The notes below the pieces were generated by a model that worked only from the letters and a program-made list of their open reading frames with translations, was not told the origin of the DNA and did no database searches. A DNA stretch of 64,000 nucleotides. Source: Paenibacillus sp. FSL W8-0426 (lineage in GTDB: Bacteria; Bacillota; Bacilli; Paenibacillales; Paenibacillaceae). The position numbers were made by a program, and so were the translations under genes. The DNA is taken from positions 2,434,001 through 2,498,000 of the forward strand of contig NZ_CP150203.1 in the NCBI RefSeq assembly GCF_037969725.1, given 5' to 3'. Positions 50,516 to 57,774 of this stretch are shown one piece after another; the first letter of the stretch is position 1; each line of letters begins with the position of its first letter.

Positions 50516-50863
50516 ATGATGAATGAAGACAATCATGTTATTCGCAAAGACGGCCAGGTGGAACTGGGACAAGTAGAGGATGCCGTAAACCGGATTGCTC
50601 CGGAACAACGCGAGCAGATTCTGCACAATTTCGAAACTTTTAAGGAGTATCTTGCTAAACGCATTGCCGTAGGCGAAGCGATTGGCCTCGGGGAAGAACA
50701 GATGGCTCGCATCGCGGAGAAGGTTGCCGATTATCTTGCGGCCAACGAGGAACCGCGCAATAGCGAAGAGAAGCTCCTTCAGGAGCTTTGGAGCGTAGGC
50801 CGCGAAGAGGAACAGCATATGCTTGCACACATGCTGGTTCGTCTGGCCCAACGGGCACATTGA
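50516..50863 (+). CDS. DUF3243-family protein
   Basis: The 115-residue product (KDGQVELGQVEDAVNRIAPE, LHNFETFKEYLAKRIAVGEA, IGLGEEQMARIAEKVADYL) matches DUF3243, a small helical family of Bacillales (YmfJ type) linked to the cell cycle or sporulation. ATG 50516 or the following ATG can start, after TTAGGAGGAATCAACC. A strong terminator follows. Confidence 0.8.
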   Translation: MMNEDNHVIRKDGQVELGQVEDAVNRIAPEQREQILHNFETFKEYLAKRIAVGEAIGLGEEQMARIAEKVADYLAANEEPRNSEEKLLQELWSVGREEEQHMLAHMLVRLAQRAH

Positions 50864-50892
50864 CACATTAATCATTAATCGGGAGATTTCTT

Positions 50893-50937
50893 AAGGAACC
50901 CTGGGATTCAATCAAGCACGCCCGGGGTTCCTTGTTC
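50893..50937 (+). terminator. Rho-independent terminator
   Basis: AAGGAACCCTGGG (50893-50905) pairs with CCCGGGGTTCCTT (50921-50933, one mismatch), followed by a short T-containing tail. Ends the DUF3243 gene. Confidence 0.8.
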
Positions 50938-51039
50938 ATGGAAGCCGGATTGTAACCATTTTTCAACTTATATGATACTTTTGATCTTTATAACTGAAGT
51001 ATGATGTAGGAAGTAAAGTGATTAAGGGGAGATGCTGCT

Positions 51040-51606
51040 ATGAAGAACGCGGCAAAACAATGGAAATTTCGGTGGATTGGCGCAGGCGTTGCTTTGCTGG
51101 GCATCATGGTGATTGCTGCATATTTATGGACTCCGGCCAAAGCGGAGGGAATCACGGCAACATCGCTTTCCACCGCAAAGGAAACGTTGGCAACCAATTC
51201 GGAGACGTACACCGCTTACGTCGATGGCATACAACAGGAGAACGGCAAGCTGTTCCTGATCGTAGACAAAATCGGCTGGTACCAAGGCGAAGAGGCTGAC
51301 ACCATATTCGAGCAGCGCAACCCCGATTCGGGATTGGATGGAGCTCCGGATGGTTATTATATTGTGAATGACAGCAAAGAACAGGAAAAGGTTGAAGTTC
51401 AAGCAGATGCCGAAGTGCTGATGCAGCTGTATGACCGGGACGGTACATATGCCGGAGCGGACATTCAGTGGAACGAACCTGTGACTTTGAATAAATTCGA
51501 ATCGTTGTATGACAACAAAACCATCGTGGATCTGTCCATGTTTCCGTATCATCTGACGGTGAAGGATGGACAAGTGATCAAAATCGTACAGCAATATATT
51601 CCATAA
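51040..51606 (+). CDS. Secreted or membrane-anchored hypothetical protein
   Basis: The 188-residue product has an N-terminal hydrophobic segment (WIGAGVALLGIMVIAAYLWT) after a basic start, a signal or membrane anchor. The outside part contains YTAYVDGIQQENGKLFLIVD, FEQRNPDSGLDGAPDGYYIV and YHLTVKDGQVIKIVQQYIP. No named domain is recognised; the pattern fits an extracytoplasmic Paenibacillus hypothetical. ATG 51040 follows AAGGGGAGATGCTGCT. Confidence 0.6.
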   Translation: MKNAAKQWKFRWIGAGVALLGIMVIAAYLWTPAKAEGITATSLSTAKETLATNSETYTAYVDGIQQENGKLFLIVDKIGWYQGEEADTIFEQRNPDSGLDGAPDGYYIVNDSKEQEKVEVQADAEVLMQLYDRDGTYAGADIQWNEPVTLNKFESLYDNKTIVDLSMFPYHLTVKDGQVIKIVQQYIP

Positions 51607-51641
51607 TATACATGAAGCCTAAAGCTTTTCAAAGAAAAGAC

Positions 51642-51668
51642 CTCCGTTTTCTGAACGGAGTTTTTTTT
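51642..51668 (+). terminator. Rho-independent terminator
   Basis: CTCCGTT (51642-51648) pairs with AACGGAG (51654-51660), then eight T. Ends the transcript of the hypothetical gene at 51040. Confidence 0.85.
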
Positions 51669-51784
51669 GTCCATTTTTCACGGAAGACGGTATGAGAAAA
51701 ATCATAGAAACATTGTAATTGTCAGGAACAGCATGTATCATTATTGGAATGGTGTTTGTATTCCGTTCAGGAGGCTGCTTATTC

Positions 51785-52642
51785 ATGCTTAAAGACATGA
51801 TTGCACTAACGAAGCCCCGATTGCTGCGGCTGAATGTGTTTGCTGTGGTGGTCGGTTATTGGGTTGCTTCAAAGTGGGATATCGACTGGTTATCCCTGCT
51901 GATGGTGATTATTGGCTCTACCCTGGTCATTGCCTCGGCATGCGTCATCAACAACTATTGGGACCGTGAATTGGATCAGAAAATGGAACGGACGAAAAAG
52001 CGGATCGAGTACATCAATCATCTAAATCCCGGATTTGTGTTGGGTTACGGCCTCGTGCTGGGGCTGGCCGGCTTTGCCGTATTGTACGTGCTCGTGCATC
52101 CATTGTCGGCTTGGCTTGCTCTCGGGGGATGGTTTGCGTATATTGTCGTGTACACGATCTGGCTTAAACGCAGCTCCACATGGAGCACCTCGCTCGGCGG
52201 AATCGCGGGCGCGATGCCGCCTGTCATCGGTTATTGCACAGTGACCGAACAGGTGGATGCCGGCGCCTGGCTGCTGTTTGCGCTTCTGTTCCTGTGGCAG
52301 CCGCCACATTTCTGGTCGCTTGGCATCCGCAGAGTTGAGGAGTATCGCGCAGCCGGATTCCCGCTTTTGCCTGTAGTGAAAGGCATCAAACGGACCAAAA
52401 TTCAGATGATTCCTTACGTGCTGCTTTTGCTGCCTGCAGTTATTCTGCTTTATCATTACGATTACGTTGGAATCGTTTTTCTCATCGTGTCGACGGTGGG
52501 GGAATTGATTTGGTTGGTACATACGCTCTCCGGGTTACGCTCCCAGGATGATGAGAAATGGGCGAAAACGAATTTCCTCATTTCCGTTAATTACCTGATG
52601 CTGGTATTTATCGTTATGGTAGCGAATACAACTTGGGCTTAA
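51785..52642 (+). CDS. ctaB: Haem O synthase (protohaem IX farnesyltransferase)
   Basis: The 285-residue integral membrane protein has NNYWDRELDQKMERTKKR (the N-x-x-x-D-x-x-x-D prenyl diphosphate motif) and FLWQPPHFWSLGIRRVEEYR. About eight further hydrophobic segments give the UbiA fold. It attaches farnesyl diphosphate to haem b to make haem O for cytochrome oxidase. ATG 51785 follows CAGGAGGCTGCTTATTC. No cta operon genes (ctaA, ctaC-F) are adjacent, so it is a lone copy here. CyoE is the same function. Confidence 0.9.
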   Translation: MLKDMIALTKPRLLRLNVFAVVVGYWVASKWDIDWLSLLMVIIGSTLVIASACVINNYWDRELDQKMERTKKRIEYINHLNPGFVLGYGLVLGLAGFAVLYVLVHPLSAWLALGGWFAYIVVYTIWLKRSSTWSTSLGGIAGAMPPVIGYCTVTEQVDAGAWLLFALLFLWQPPHFWSLGIRRVEEYRAAGFPLLPVVKGIKRTKIQMIPYVLLLLPAVILLYHYDYVGIVFLIVSTVGELIWLVHTLSGLRSQDDEKWAKTNFLISVNYLMLVFIVMVANTTWA

Positions 52643-52788
52643 CATGCGGGGGAACGATGGCAGTTACGACTGCGACGCTGCCTTCGTCCTGCGAGACCAC
52701 CGAATGATCGAACATCCCGCAACAAGGAAGAGGGTGGATTTCAGCCCGTGTCCTTGCTCACGGCGGGGTGTTTTTGGTTTGTTCAAGA

Positions 52789-52890
52789 AGCAGAATCAAT
52801 CTGAAGAAGCAAAGCGGTCGCTTAAAAAAGCTTTCGGAAAGAAACCTGAAGCGGAAGCATAGGCGGGTCACCGGATTAATATAAAATGCA
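52789..52890. repeat. Dispersed repeat, copy F (core fragment)
   Basis: CAGAATCAATCTGAAGAAGC, then AAAGCGGTCGCTTAAAAAAG, CTTTCGGAAAGAAACCTGAAGC and GGAAGCATAGGCGGGTCACC match the core block of copies A and G at about 80 percent. No left or right end is present. Unlike the other copies, it can be read as one uninterrupted peptide frame to a stop at 52862. Confidence 0.65.
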
Positions 52891-52909
52891 CCAGATTTTT
52901 TTCATGGTA

Positions 52910-52938
52910 ATGACCTGATAAGGAATTTTTTGTATAAT
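52910..52938 (+). promoter_or_regulatory. Promoter for TPR gene
   Basis: TATAAT (52933-52938) sits 17 bases after ATGACC (52910-52915) and 33 bases before ATG 52972. The -35 match is weak. Confidence 0.45.
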
Positions 52939-52971
52939 TAAAGAGATCGACGTGGAAAGGGTTGTGTCAGA

Positions 52972-53454
52972 ATGGCGACATTAGAGCAGGCTATTTTGTT
53001 AAGAGAGCAGGGGAAGGCGGAAGACGCCATTAAATCCATGCAGCAGATTGCGCTGCGCGAACCCGACAATGCGCAGGTATGGTATCAATTGGCTTGGGCG
53101 CATGATTCACTTGGTTTGGAGCGGGAAGCCGTTCCTTATTATGAGAAAGCGTTGAATCTTGGCCTTGTCGGAGAAGATCGTGCCGGAGCCATGCTTGGCC
53201 TTGGCAGCACCTATCGCACGCTGGGTCAGTATGAGGAAGCAAAAGCGTGGCTGGGGCGGGGGATCGATGAATTCCCGGAACGTGGCGAGTTCGAGGTATT
53301 TTACGCGATGGTGCTGCATAATCTTGGCGAGCATGCCGAAGCGATGAAGCGGCTGCTGCTCATGCTGGCCGACACTTCAAGCAACGCAGGCATTCAAGCG
53401 TATAACAGAGCCATTCGCTTTTACTCGGAGCAACTGGATCGGGTGTGGGAATAG
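52972..53454 (+). CDS. Tetratricopeptide-repeat protein
   Basis: The 160-residue product is built from TPR units: EQGKAEDAIKSMQQIALREP, WYQLAWAHDSLGLEREAVPY and AMLGLGSTYRTLGQYEEAKA. It ends with a partial repeat. TPR scaffolds bind partner proteins; the partner is unknown. ATG 52972 follows GGAAAGGGTTGTGTCAGA. Its promoter region begins 20 bases after repeat copy F. The downstream small membrane gene is 30 bases away. Confidence 0.8.
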   Translation: MATLEQAILLREQGKAEDAIKSMQQIALREPDNAQVWYQLAWAHDSLGLEREAVPYYEKALNLGLVGEDRAGAMLGLGSTYRTLGQYEEAKAWLGRGIDEFPERGEFEVFYAMVLHNLGEHAEAMKRLLLMLADTSSNAGIQAYNRAIRFYSEQLDRVWE

Positions 53455-53484
53455 CAAGTCCATTAGCGGAGGGGAGACGAAGGA

Positions 53485-53685
53485 ATGGACAAGGAAACGC
53501 AACAAATCCACGAAAGACTGGATCGGATGGAACGAAAACTGGATGAACTGGCTCGAAACAGGCAGGACTTTGGACCGCAGCGTTCCGGGGCTGCCAGGTT
53601 TTTGATCGGATTTGGCGTTGTCGTTGCGGTGCTGTTCGTTTTAATGACATTGATCGGAGTTCTGCAATTCGTAAGCAATGGATGA
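53485..53685 (+). CDS. Small membrane protein with coiled-coil N-terminus
   Basis: The 66-residue product has a helical charged start (HERLDRMERKLDELARNRQD, likely coiled coil), a short Arg/Phe linker and one C-terminal membrane helix (FLIGFGVVVAVLFVLMTLIG). ATG 53485 follows GGAGGGGAGACGAAGGA. It lies 30 bases after the TPR gene and 15 bases before the ATPase, in a likely three-gene unit. Confidence 0.7.
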   Translation: MDKETQQIHERLDRMERKLDELARNRQDFGPQRSGAARFLIGFGVVVAVLFVLMTLIGVLQFVSNG

Positions 53686-53700
53686 GAGAGGGGGGACGGC

Positions 53701-54444
53701 ATGCCTTTTTTGAAAAGAGTGCTGCTGGACTGGTCGGCACGCCCACCCATGAACCGCGATAATTTCCCTTATAACATCGCGGCTTTGCGTCAGATCGAAC
53801 AATTGGAATTCTCGCACAATGTCACGTTTCTTGTAGGTGAGAACGGATCAGGCAAATCGACGCTGTTGGAAGCGATGGGTGTATCCTGCGGCTTCAGCAT
53901 TGTCGGCGGCAGGGATCTCGTCATTCGTCGTGACAAGGATGATGCATCGTTGTCCGAGATCATGACGCTGCAATGGCTGCCCAAGGTGAATCAGGGCTTT
54001 TATTTTCGGGCAGAGACGTTCGACACCTTTGCCAAATATATCGATGAACTGGCTGAAGAGCCATTTGTGGGGCGTGCGGCGTATGCTCCGTACGGTGGTG
54101 TTTCCTTGAATGAACGCTCTCACGGTCAGGGTTTTCTGGAGTTTTTTGCAGGACGATTCAGCGAGAAGGGATTGTATTTGCTGGACGAGCCGGAATCGGC
54201 CCTGTCGCCGCAAAATCAGCTTGTTCTATTACGCATGATGCATGATCTGGAACGGAGCGGCAAAGCCCAGTTCGTCATTGCCACGCACTCTCCAATCCTG
54301 ATGTCTTATCCCGGAGCGACCATCTATCATTTCAACGAAAATGGTGTGGAGTCCATGGACTATGAAGAGACGGAGCATTTTCGCTTGACCCGCGATTTTC
54401 TGAACAATCGGGAGGTATACCTGAATCGTCTCTTTGAAAGTTAA
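53701..54444 (+). CDS. AAA ATPase, ABC/OLD-like
   Basis: The 247-residue protein has Walker A GENGSGKST (residues 46-54), a signature-like HGQGFLEFF and Walker B GLYLLDEPESALSPQNQLVL, with the switch His in ATHSPILMSYPG. The head domain lacks the long coiled coils of SMC/RecF. It resembles single-domain ATP-binding proteins used in resistance or metal uptake or as defence regulators; no partner endonuclease is present. ATG 53701 follows GAGAGAGGGGGGACGGC. Its end overlaps the LysR stop by 4 bases, convergently. Confidence 0.82.
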   Translation: MPFLKRVLLDWSARPPMNRDNFPYNIAALRQIEQLEFSHNVTFLVGENGSGKSTLLEAMGVSCGFSIVGGRDLVIRRDKDDASLSEIMTLQWLPKVNQGFYFRAETFDTFAKYIDELAEEPFVGRAAYAPYGGVSLNERSHGQGFLEFFAGRFSEKGLYLLDEPESALSPQNQLVLLRMMHDLERSGKAQFVIATHSPILMSYPGATIYHFNENGVESMDYEETEHFRLTRDFLNNREVYLNRLFES

Positions 54445-55316
54445 TGTTCTAAGGCAAGCCAATCCTGAACTGCTGCAATAAAGCGGTGAGCTGCTGGAGA
54501 AAGATTGTCGAGCGACGGGCAAGTCAGGCCAATCGTGCGGAACGGATCCCCTTCCAGGGGAATCAGCGCGAGCTCATGCTCGTGGCCTCGCAGGACCATT
54601 TCCGGCAGCAAACTGATGCCAAGGCCGTTCCGCACCATCGCCATGATGGCTTGATCTTCGGCTACCTCATATATGATGTCCGGTTTGGCAGCATATTGTC
54701 TGATCAGTCGTTCGATTTCGTTATCACCGCCCCATTTCGGCATGATGAACGGCTCCGAGAGCAGCAGCTCGAAGGGGAGCGTTTCGGCGGTCGAGAGTGG
54801 GTGATCCAGGGGCAGAATGCACATCATCCGATCTTTGCGCAGCTCAATGGAGTCGTAAGGGAGGGAGTCTCCCAAAGAAAGAAAACCGAGATCGATGGCT
54901 CCACTGGCCAGCCAAGCGGATATCTCCGCATAATCTCCCTCCCATAATTTGATTCCGATGCCCGGATGCTGCACGCGGAATTGTTTCAAAATGCCGGGCA
55001 GCCACTGCGTCGACACGCTTGCAAACGTTCCGATGCGTACCGTCCCCGTTTCTGCCCCGCGGATGAGCGACATTTCCTGATTCAACAGCTCGGCCCAGCG
55101 CAAAATCTCCCGGATGTACACGATCATCCGTTCTCCGTCGGCCGTCAGGCGTACCCCGGAGCGCCCGCGATGGAGCAGGGAGAATCCACACTCCGATTCG
55201 AGGCTGGAAATGGCGTGACTCACCGCGGATTGCGTAATATTTAGCGCCTCTGCAGCCCTTGTTAGACTTCCATATTCAATGACGGCATTCAGAATTTCAT
55301 ATTTAACCAGCGACAT
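54441..55316 (-). CDS. LysR-family transcriptional regulator
   Basis: The 291-residue protein has a winged helix-turn-helix (LVKYEILNAVIEYGSLTRAA, ALNITQSAVSHAISSLE) and a periplasmic-binding-like effector domain (TGTVRIGTFASVSTQWLPGI, EPFIMPKWGG). The start is placed at ATG 55316, the usual LysR position; an upstream ATG at 55349 overlaps the palindromic operator. It is divergent from the EamA transporter gene at 55481, the usual layout for a regulator controlling a neighbouring exporter. Confidence 0.87.
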   Translation of the reverse strand: MSLVKYEILNAVIEYGSLTRAAEALNITQSAVSHAISSLESECGFSLLHRGRSGVRLTADGERMIVYIREILRWAELLNQEMSLIRGAETGTVRIGTFASVSTQWLPGILKQFRVQHPGIGIKLWEGDYAEISAWLASGAIDLGFLSLGDSLPYDSIELRKDRMMCILPLDHPLSTAETLPFELLLSEPFIMPKWGGDNEIERLIRQYAAKPDIIYEVAEDQAIMAMVRNGLGISLLPEMVLRGHEHELALIPLEGDPFRTIGLTCPSLDNLSPAAHRFIAAVQDWLALEH

Positions 55317-55345
55317 GATGGAGACCCGAACCTTTCCTGAATAAT

Positions 55346-55364
55346 ACATGAAATGATTTCATGT
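55346..55364. promoter_or_regulatory. Perfect 19-bp palindrome, LysR operator candidate
   Basis: ACATGAAAT-G-ATTTCATGT lies 30 bases before the LysR start and 117 bases before the EamA start. It contains the T-N11-A core favoured by LysR proteins (TGAAATGATTTCA). It probably serves autoregulation and activation of the exporter. Confidence 0.7.
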
Positions 55365-55480
55365 TATCCATTATAAACATTCGTTTTCATAATGCAAAAA
55401 GATCGGATATACTTGCCAAGGCGAGAATGCCAAATACATATTCCGCATCACAAAATATATGGGACGAAGGTAGAGACAGA

Positions 55481-56413
55481 ATGGATTCATCATCACGGGG
55501 AAATCGGGGCCAGGCAGCAAGAAGGGCCGATCTGCAAATGCTGCTCGCCACGATCATTTGGGGATCATCGTATTTGTTTATGAAATCAGGGCTCGCATCG
55601 ATTCAGGAACTGAATCTGATTGCTTTGCGTTTCGCCATCGCGTTTATCGTTGCAGCCGTCATCTTTCACCGGAGGCTGCTGCGGGCGGATCGGAAAACGT
55701 GGATCGCGGGAGCCGTGATGGGTACGGTATTGTTTGCGGCGTTTGTGCTGATTACGTACGGGGTGCAGCGGACCAGTGCGTCGCAGGCAGGTTTTTTGAT
55801 TAGTCTCGCGGTCATTTTTGTGCCGATTCTGATGACGATCATCCATAAAAAAATGCCGGATGTACGGCTCGCTGCAAGCATTGTTTTGGCCGTGAGCGGG
55901 CTGGGGCTGCTTACGCTGCAGCATGAGCTTCGTTTGCACATCGGAGACGTGCTGTGCATTTTGGCCGCATTGGTTTATGCCATTTATATCATCATTGCCG
56001 GTAAATACACGCCGAAACATGATCCGCTTACCCTGGGAACGATTCAGCTCGGCATGGCCGCCGGATTGGGCATCGCTGCAGCAGTTCTGTTCGAAACGCC
56101 GCACCTTCCTGACAGCGCGGAAGCGTGGGCAGCGATTTTGGGGCTTGGCATTTTGTGCAGCGGGATCGGGTATATTCTGCAGACGTTGGCCCAGCGCCAT
56201 GCTTCTCCGGCGAGAACAAGCCTCATCTTTTCGCTGGAACCGCTGTTTGCCGCAGCTTTTGCGTTTATTTTTCAAGGAGAACAATTAACGTTGCAAGGAT
56301 ATACCGGAGCAGCTTTAATGCTGCTTGCCGTGCTGGTTGCGGAGCTTAAAGGATTGGATGCGATGTACCGACGGCGGAAAAGGAGCACGTCTGCGAACGA
56401 AATGCATATATGA
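55481..56413 (+). CDS. EamA/DMT-family transporter
   Basis: The 310-residue protein has ten hydrophobic segments in two EamA repeats (DLQMLLATIIWGSSYLFMKS begins the first; GDVLCILAALVYAIYIIIAG the second, and LQTLAQRHASPARTSLIFSL near the end). DMT transporters export metabolites, amino acids or drugs. ATG 55481 follows AAGGTAGAGACAGA; upstream in-frame starts would cross the palindrome. Controlled by the divergent LysR gene in all likelihood. Cargo unknown. Confidence 0.87.
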   Translation: MDSSSRGNRGQAARRADLQMLLATIIWGSSYLFMKSGLASIQELNLIALRFAIAFIVAAVIFHRRLLRADRKTWIAGAVMGTVLFAAFVLITYGVQRTSASQAGFLISLAVIFVPILMTIIHKKMPDVRLAASIVLAVSGLGLLTLQHELRLHIGDVLCILAALVYAIYIIIAGKYTPKHDPLTLGTIQLGMAAGLGIAAAVLFETPHLPDSAEAWAAILGLGILCSGIGYILQTLAQRHASPARTSLIFSLEPLFAAAFAFIFQGEQLTLQGYTGAALMLLAVLVAELKGLDAMYRRRKRSTSANEMHI

Positions 56414-56447
56414 TGGAAACGGATGAAGTCCGGGAGTCGCCTCTGCC

Positions 56448-56472
56448 AAAGGCCGCCCTCGGCCTTTTTTTT
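56448..56472 (+). terminator. Rho-independent terminator
   Basis: AAAGGCC (56448-56454) pairs with GGCCTTT (56461-56467), extended by a T run to 56472. Ends the EamA gene and separates it from the LacI unit. Confidence 0.75.
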
Positions 56473-56505
56473 CATTTAATGATTGCTGTTAGCGGGAAAG
56501 AACAT

Positions 56506-56547
56506 AACAAAACAAACAAAATGATAACTTGTTTTGTTGTGTATAAT
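56506..56547 (+). promoter_or_regulatory. Inverted-repeat operator and -10 box of the LacI gene
   Basis: AACAAAACAA (56506-56515) and TTGTTTTGTT (56529-56538) form a perfect 10-bp inverted repeat with a 13-bp spacer. TATAAT (56542-56547) follows within 4 bases. The half-site TTGTTTTGT recurs exactly at 57679-57687 before the GH2 gene, so this is probably the binding site of the LacI protein itself. Confidence 0.6.
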
Positions 56548-56594
56548 GTTTTGTGCTACACTGGAAACAAAAAAAGGAAAACAGGGTGAATGGG

Positions 56595-57653
56595 ATGGGC
56601 AAAAAAGTAACGATGCAGCAGATTGCCGATGCGGCAGGGGTATCCAAATTTGCAGTGTCCCGCGCGTTGACCGGCAAACCGGGCGTAAGCGAGCAAACCC
56701 GGGAGATGATTATGCGGACCGCTGCGCAACTAGGCTATTTCAAGGCCGAGCCGAAGCGTTCTTCATTGGGGGGAGAGCCTGAGCGGGACGCCAAAGGGGA
56801 GCAAGGCGGAACGGTTCTCATCTTGTTTCCCAACATCCGCTCCCAGAACCGTTCATCCCTATATTGGGGACCGGTCTTCGATGGCATCTCGGCTCGCCTG
56901 AACGAGCTGGGCATGGACATCCTGACGCTGACCGAACCGTCCTCGGAGCGCATGTTCTCGGTGCTGAATCCCGAGGCAATCAGCGGCGTCATTACGGTCG
57001 GTTCGATTTCGACCTCCATGCTGCTGGAGGTATACAGGCTGCACATCCCGCTGGTTATGGTTGACCACGAGGAGCCGGCGATCCATGCCGATTCGATATT
57101 CACGGACAACATGAAATGCATGAGGGAGTTGGTCCTGATGCTGATCGGCACAGGGTACAAGCGCTTCCAGTTTGCCGGGAAACTGCCGGATGCCGCCAGC
57201 TTCAGGGAACGTTGGCTCGGCTATCGTTCCATGCTGGAAGAAATGCAGATCGAGGGGCAGCAGCGGACGGAATTGCTCGGACCGGATCATGGACATATTG
57301 AGGCAGCCATTGGCGAAATGCCGCTCGAGGAACTTCCGGAAGTCTTCGTTTGCGACAACGATCTGACGGCTTCCATCGTGCTGGGTGCATTAAGAAAGAA
57401 AGGGGTGCCGGTCCCGGAACGCTGCGCGGTAACCGGGTTCGATGACACCCGAACCGACGAGCCGATTGTGGCTACCGTCCGCGTCGACAAGGAGAACCTG
57501 GGAAAGCGGTCCGTGGACCAGTTGTTATGGCGCATGGAAAACCCTGACGTGCCGGCAGAACGTAAGCTTATATATTCCGAACTTGTGGTAAGGAAAGAAT
57601 ACCATGCGACACTTCATTCAGAACAATTGCAAAACGCCAACAAAACAGATTGA
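56595..57653 (+). CDS. LacI-family transcriptional regulator
   Basis: The 352-residue protein has a LacI helix-turn-helix (TMQQIADAAGVSKFAVSRAL) with the hinge helix, then a periplasmic-binding-like sugar domain (GTVLILFPNIRSQNRSSLYW, FVCDNDLTASIVLGALRKKG, AVTGFDDTRTDEPIVATVRV). ATG 56595 follows AGGGTGAATGGG. It lies 121 bases before the GH2 mannosidase and is probably its regulator, responding to a manno-oligosaccharide or related sugar. The effector is not known. Confidence 0.88.
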   Translation: MGKKVTMQQIADAAGVSKFAVSRALTGKPGVSEQTREMIMRTAAQLGYFKAEPKRSSLGGEPERDAKGEQGGTVLILFPNIRSQNRSSLYWGPVFDGISARLNELGMDILTLTEPSSERMFSVLNPEAISGVITVGSISTSMLLEVYRLHIPLVMVDHEEPAIHADSIFTDNMKCMRELVLMLIGTGYKRFQFAGKLPDAASFRERWLGYRSMLEEMQIEGQQRTELLGPDHGHIEAAIGEMPLEELPEVFVCDNDLTASIVLGALRKKGVPVPERCAVTGFDDTRTDEPIVATVRVDKENLGKRSVDQLLWRMENPDVPAERKLIYSELVVRKEYHATLHSEQLQNANKTD

Positions 57654-57678
57654 CTGAATAGATAAAAACATGTTAATT

Positions 57679-57725
57679 TTGTTTTGTAAGTTATTTCGTT
57701 TTATAATAACAGAACCATAACAAAA
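57679..57725 (+). promoter_or_regulatory. Promoter and LacI half-sites before the GH2 gene
   Basis: TTGTTT (57679-57684) and TATAAT (57702-57707) are 17 bases apart. TTGTTTTGT (57679-57687) overlaps the -35 box and matches the LacI operator half-site at 56529 exactly. AACAAAA (57719-57725) is the opposite half-site. LacI protein bound here would block the promoter. Confidence 0.55.
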
Positions 57726-57730
57726 TAACC

Positions 57731-57769
57731 GATATAAACCGCCAAAAAACAAACACACGTTAACGGAGG
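57731..57769. repeat. Dispersed repeat, copy H (left end only, type 1)
   Basis: GATATAAACCGCCAAAAAAC then AAACACACGTTAACGGAGG matches the left end of copy B (ATATAAACGCAAAAACATAC, ACACACGTTAACGGAGAGG). The match stops at GGAGG, which is the ribosome site of the GH2 gene starting at 57775. No core or right end is present. Confidence 0.65.
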
Positions 57770-57774
57770 CTGTT

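Noticed and set aside
52644..52862. 72-codon frame between ctaB and the TPR gene as a real gene
   Set aside because: Its 3' third is repeat copy F, the 5' part is compositionally odd (cysteine and arginine-rich), and no ribosome site supports the start.
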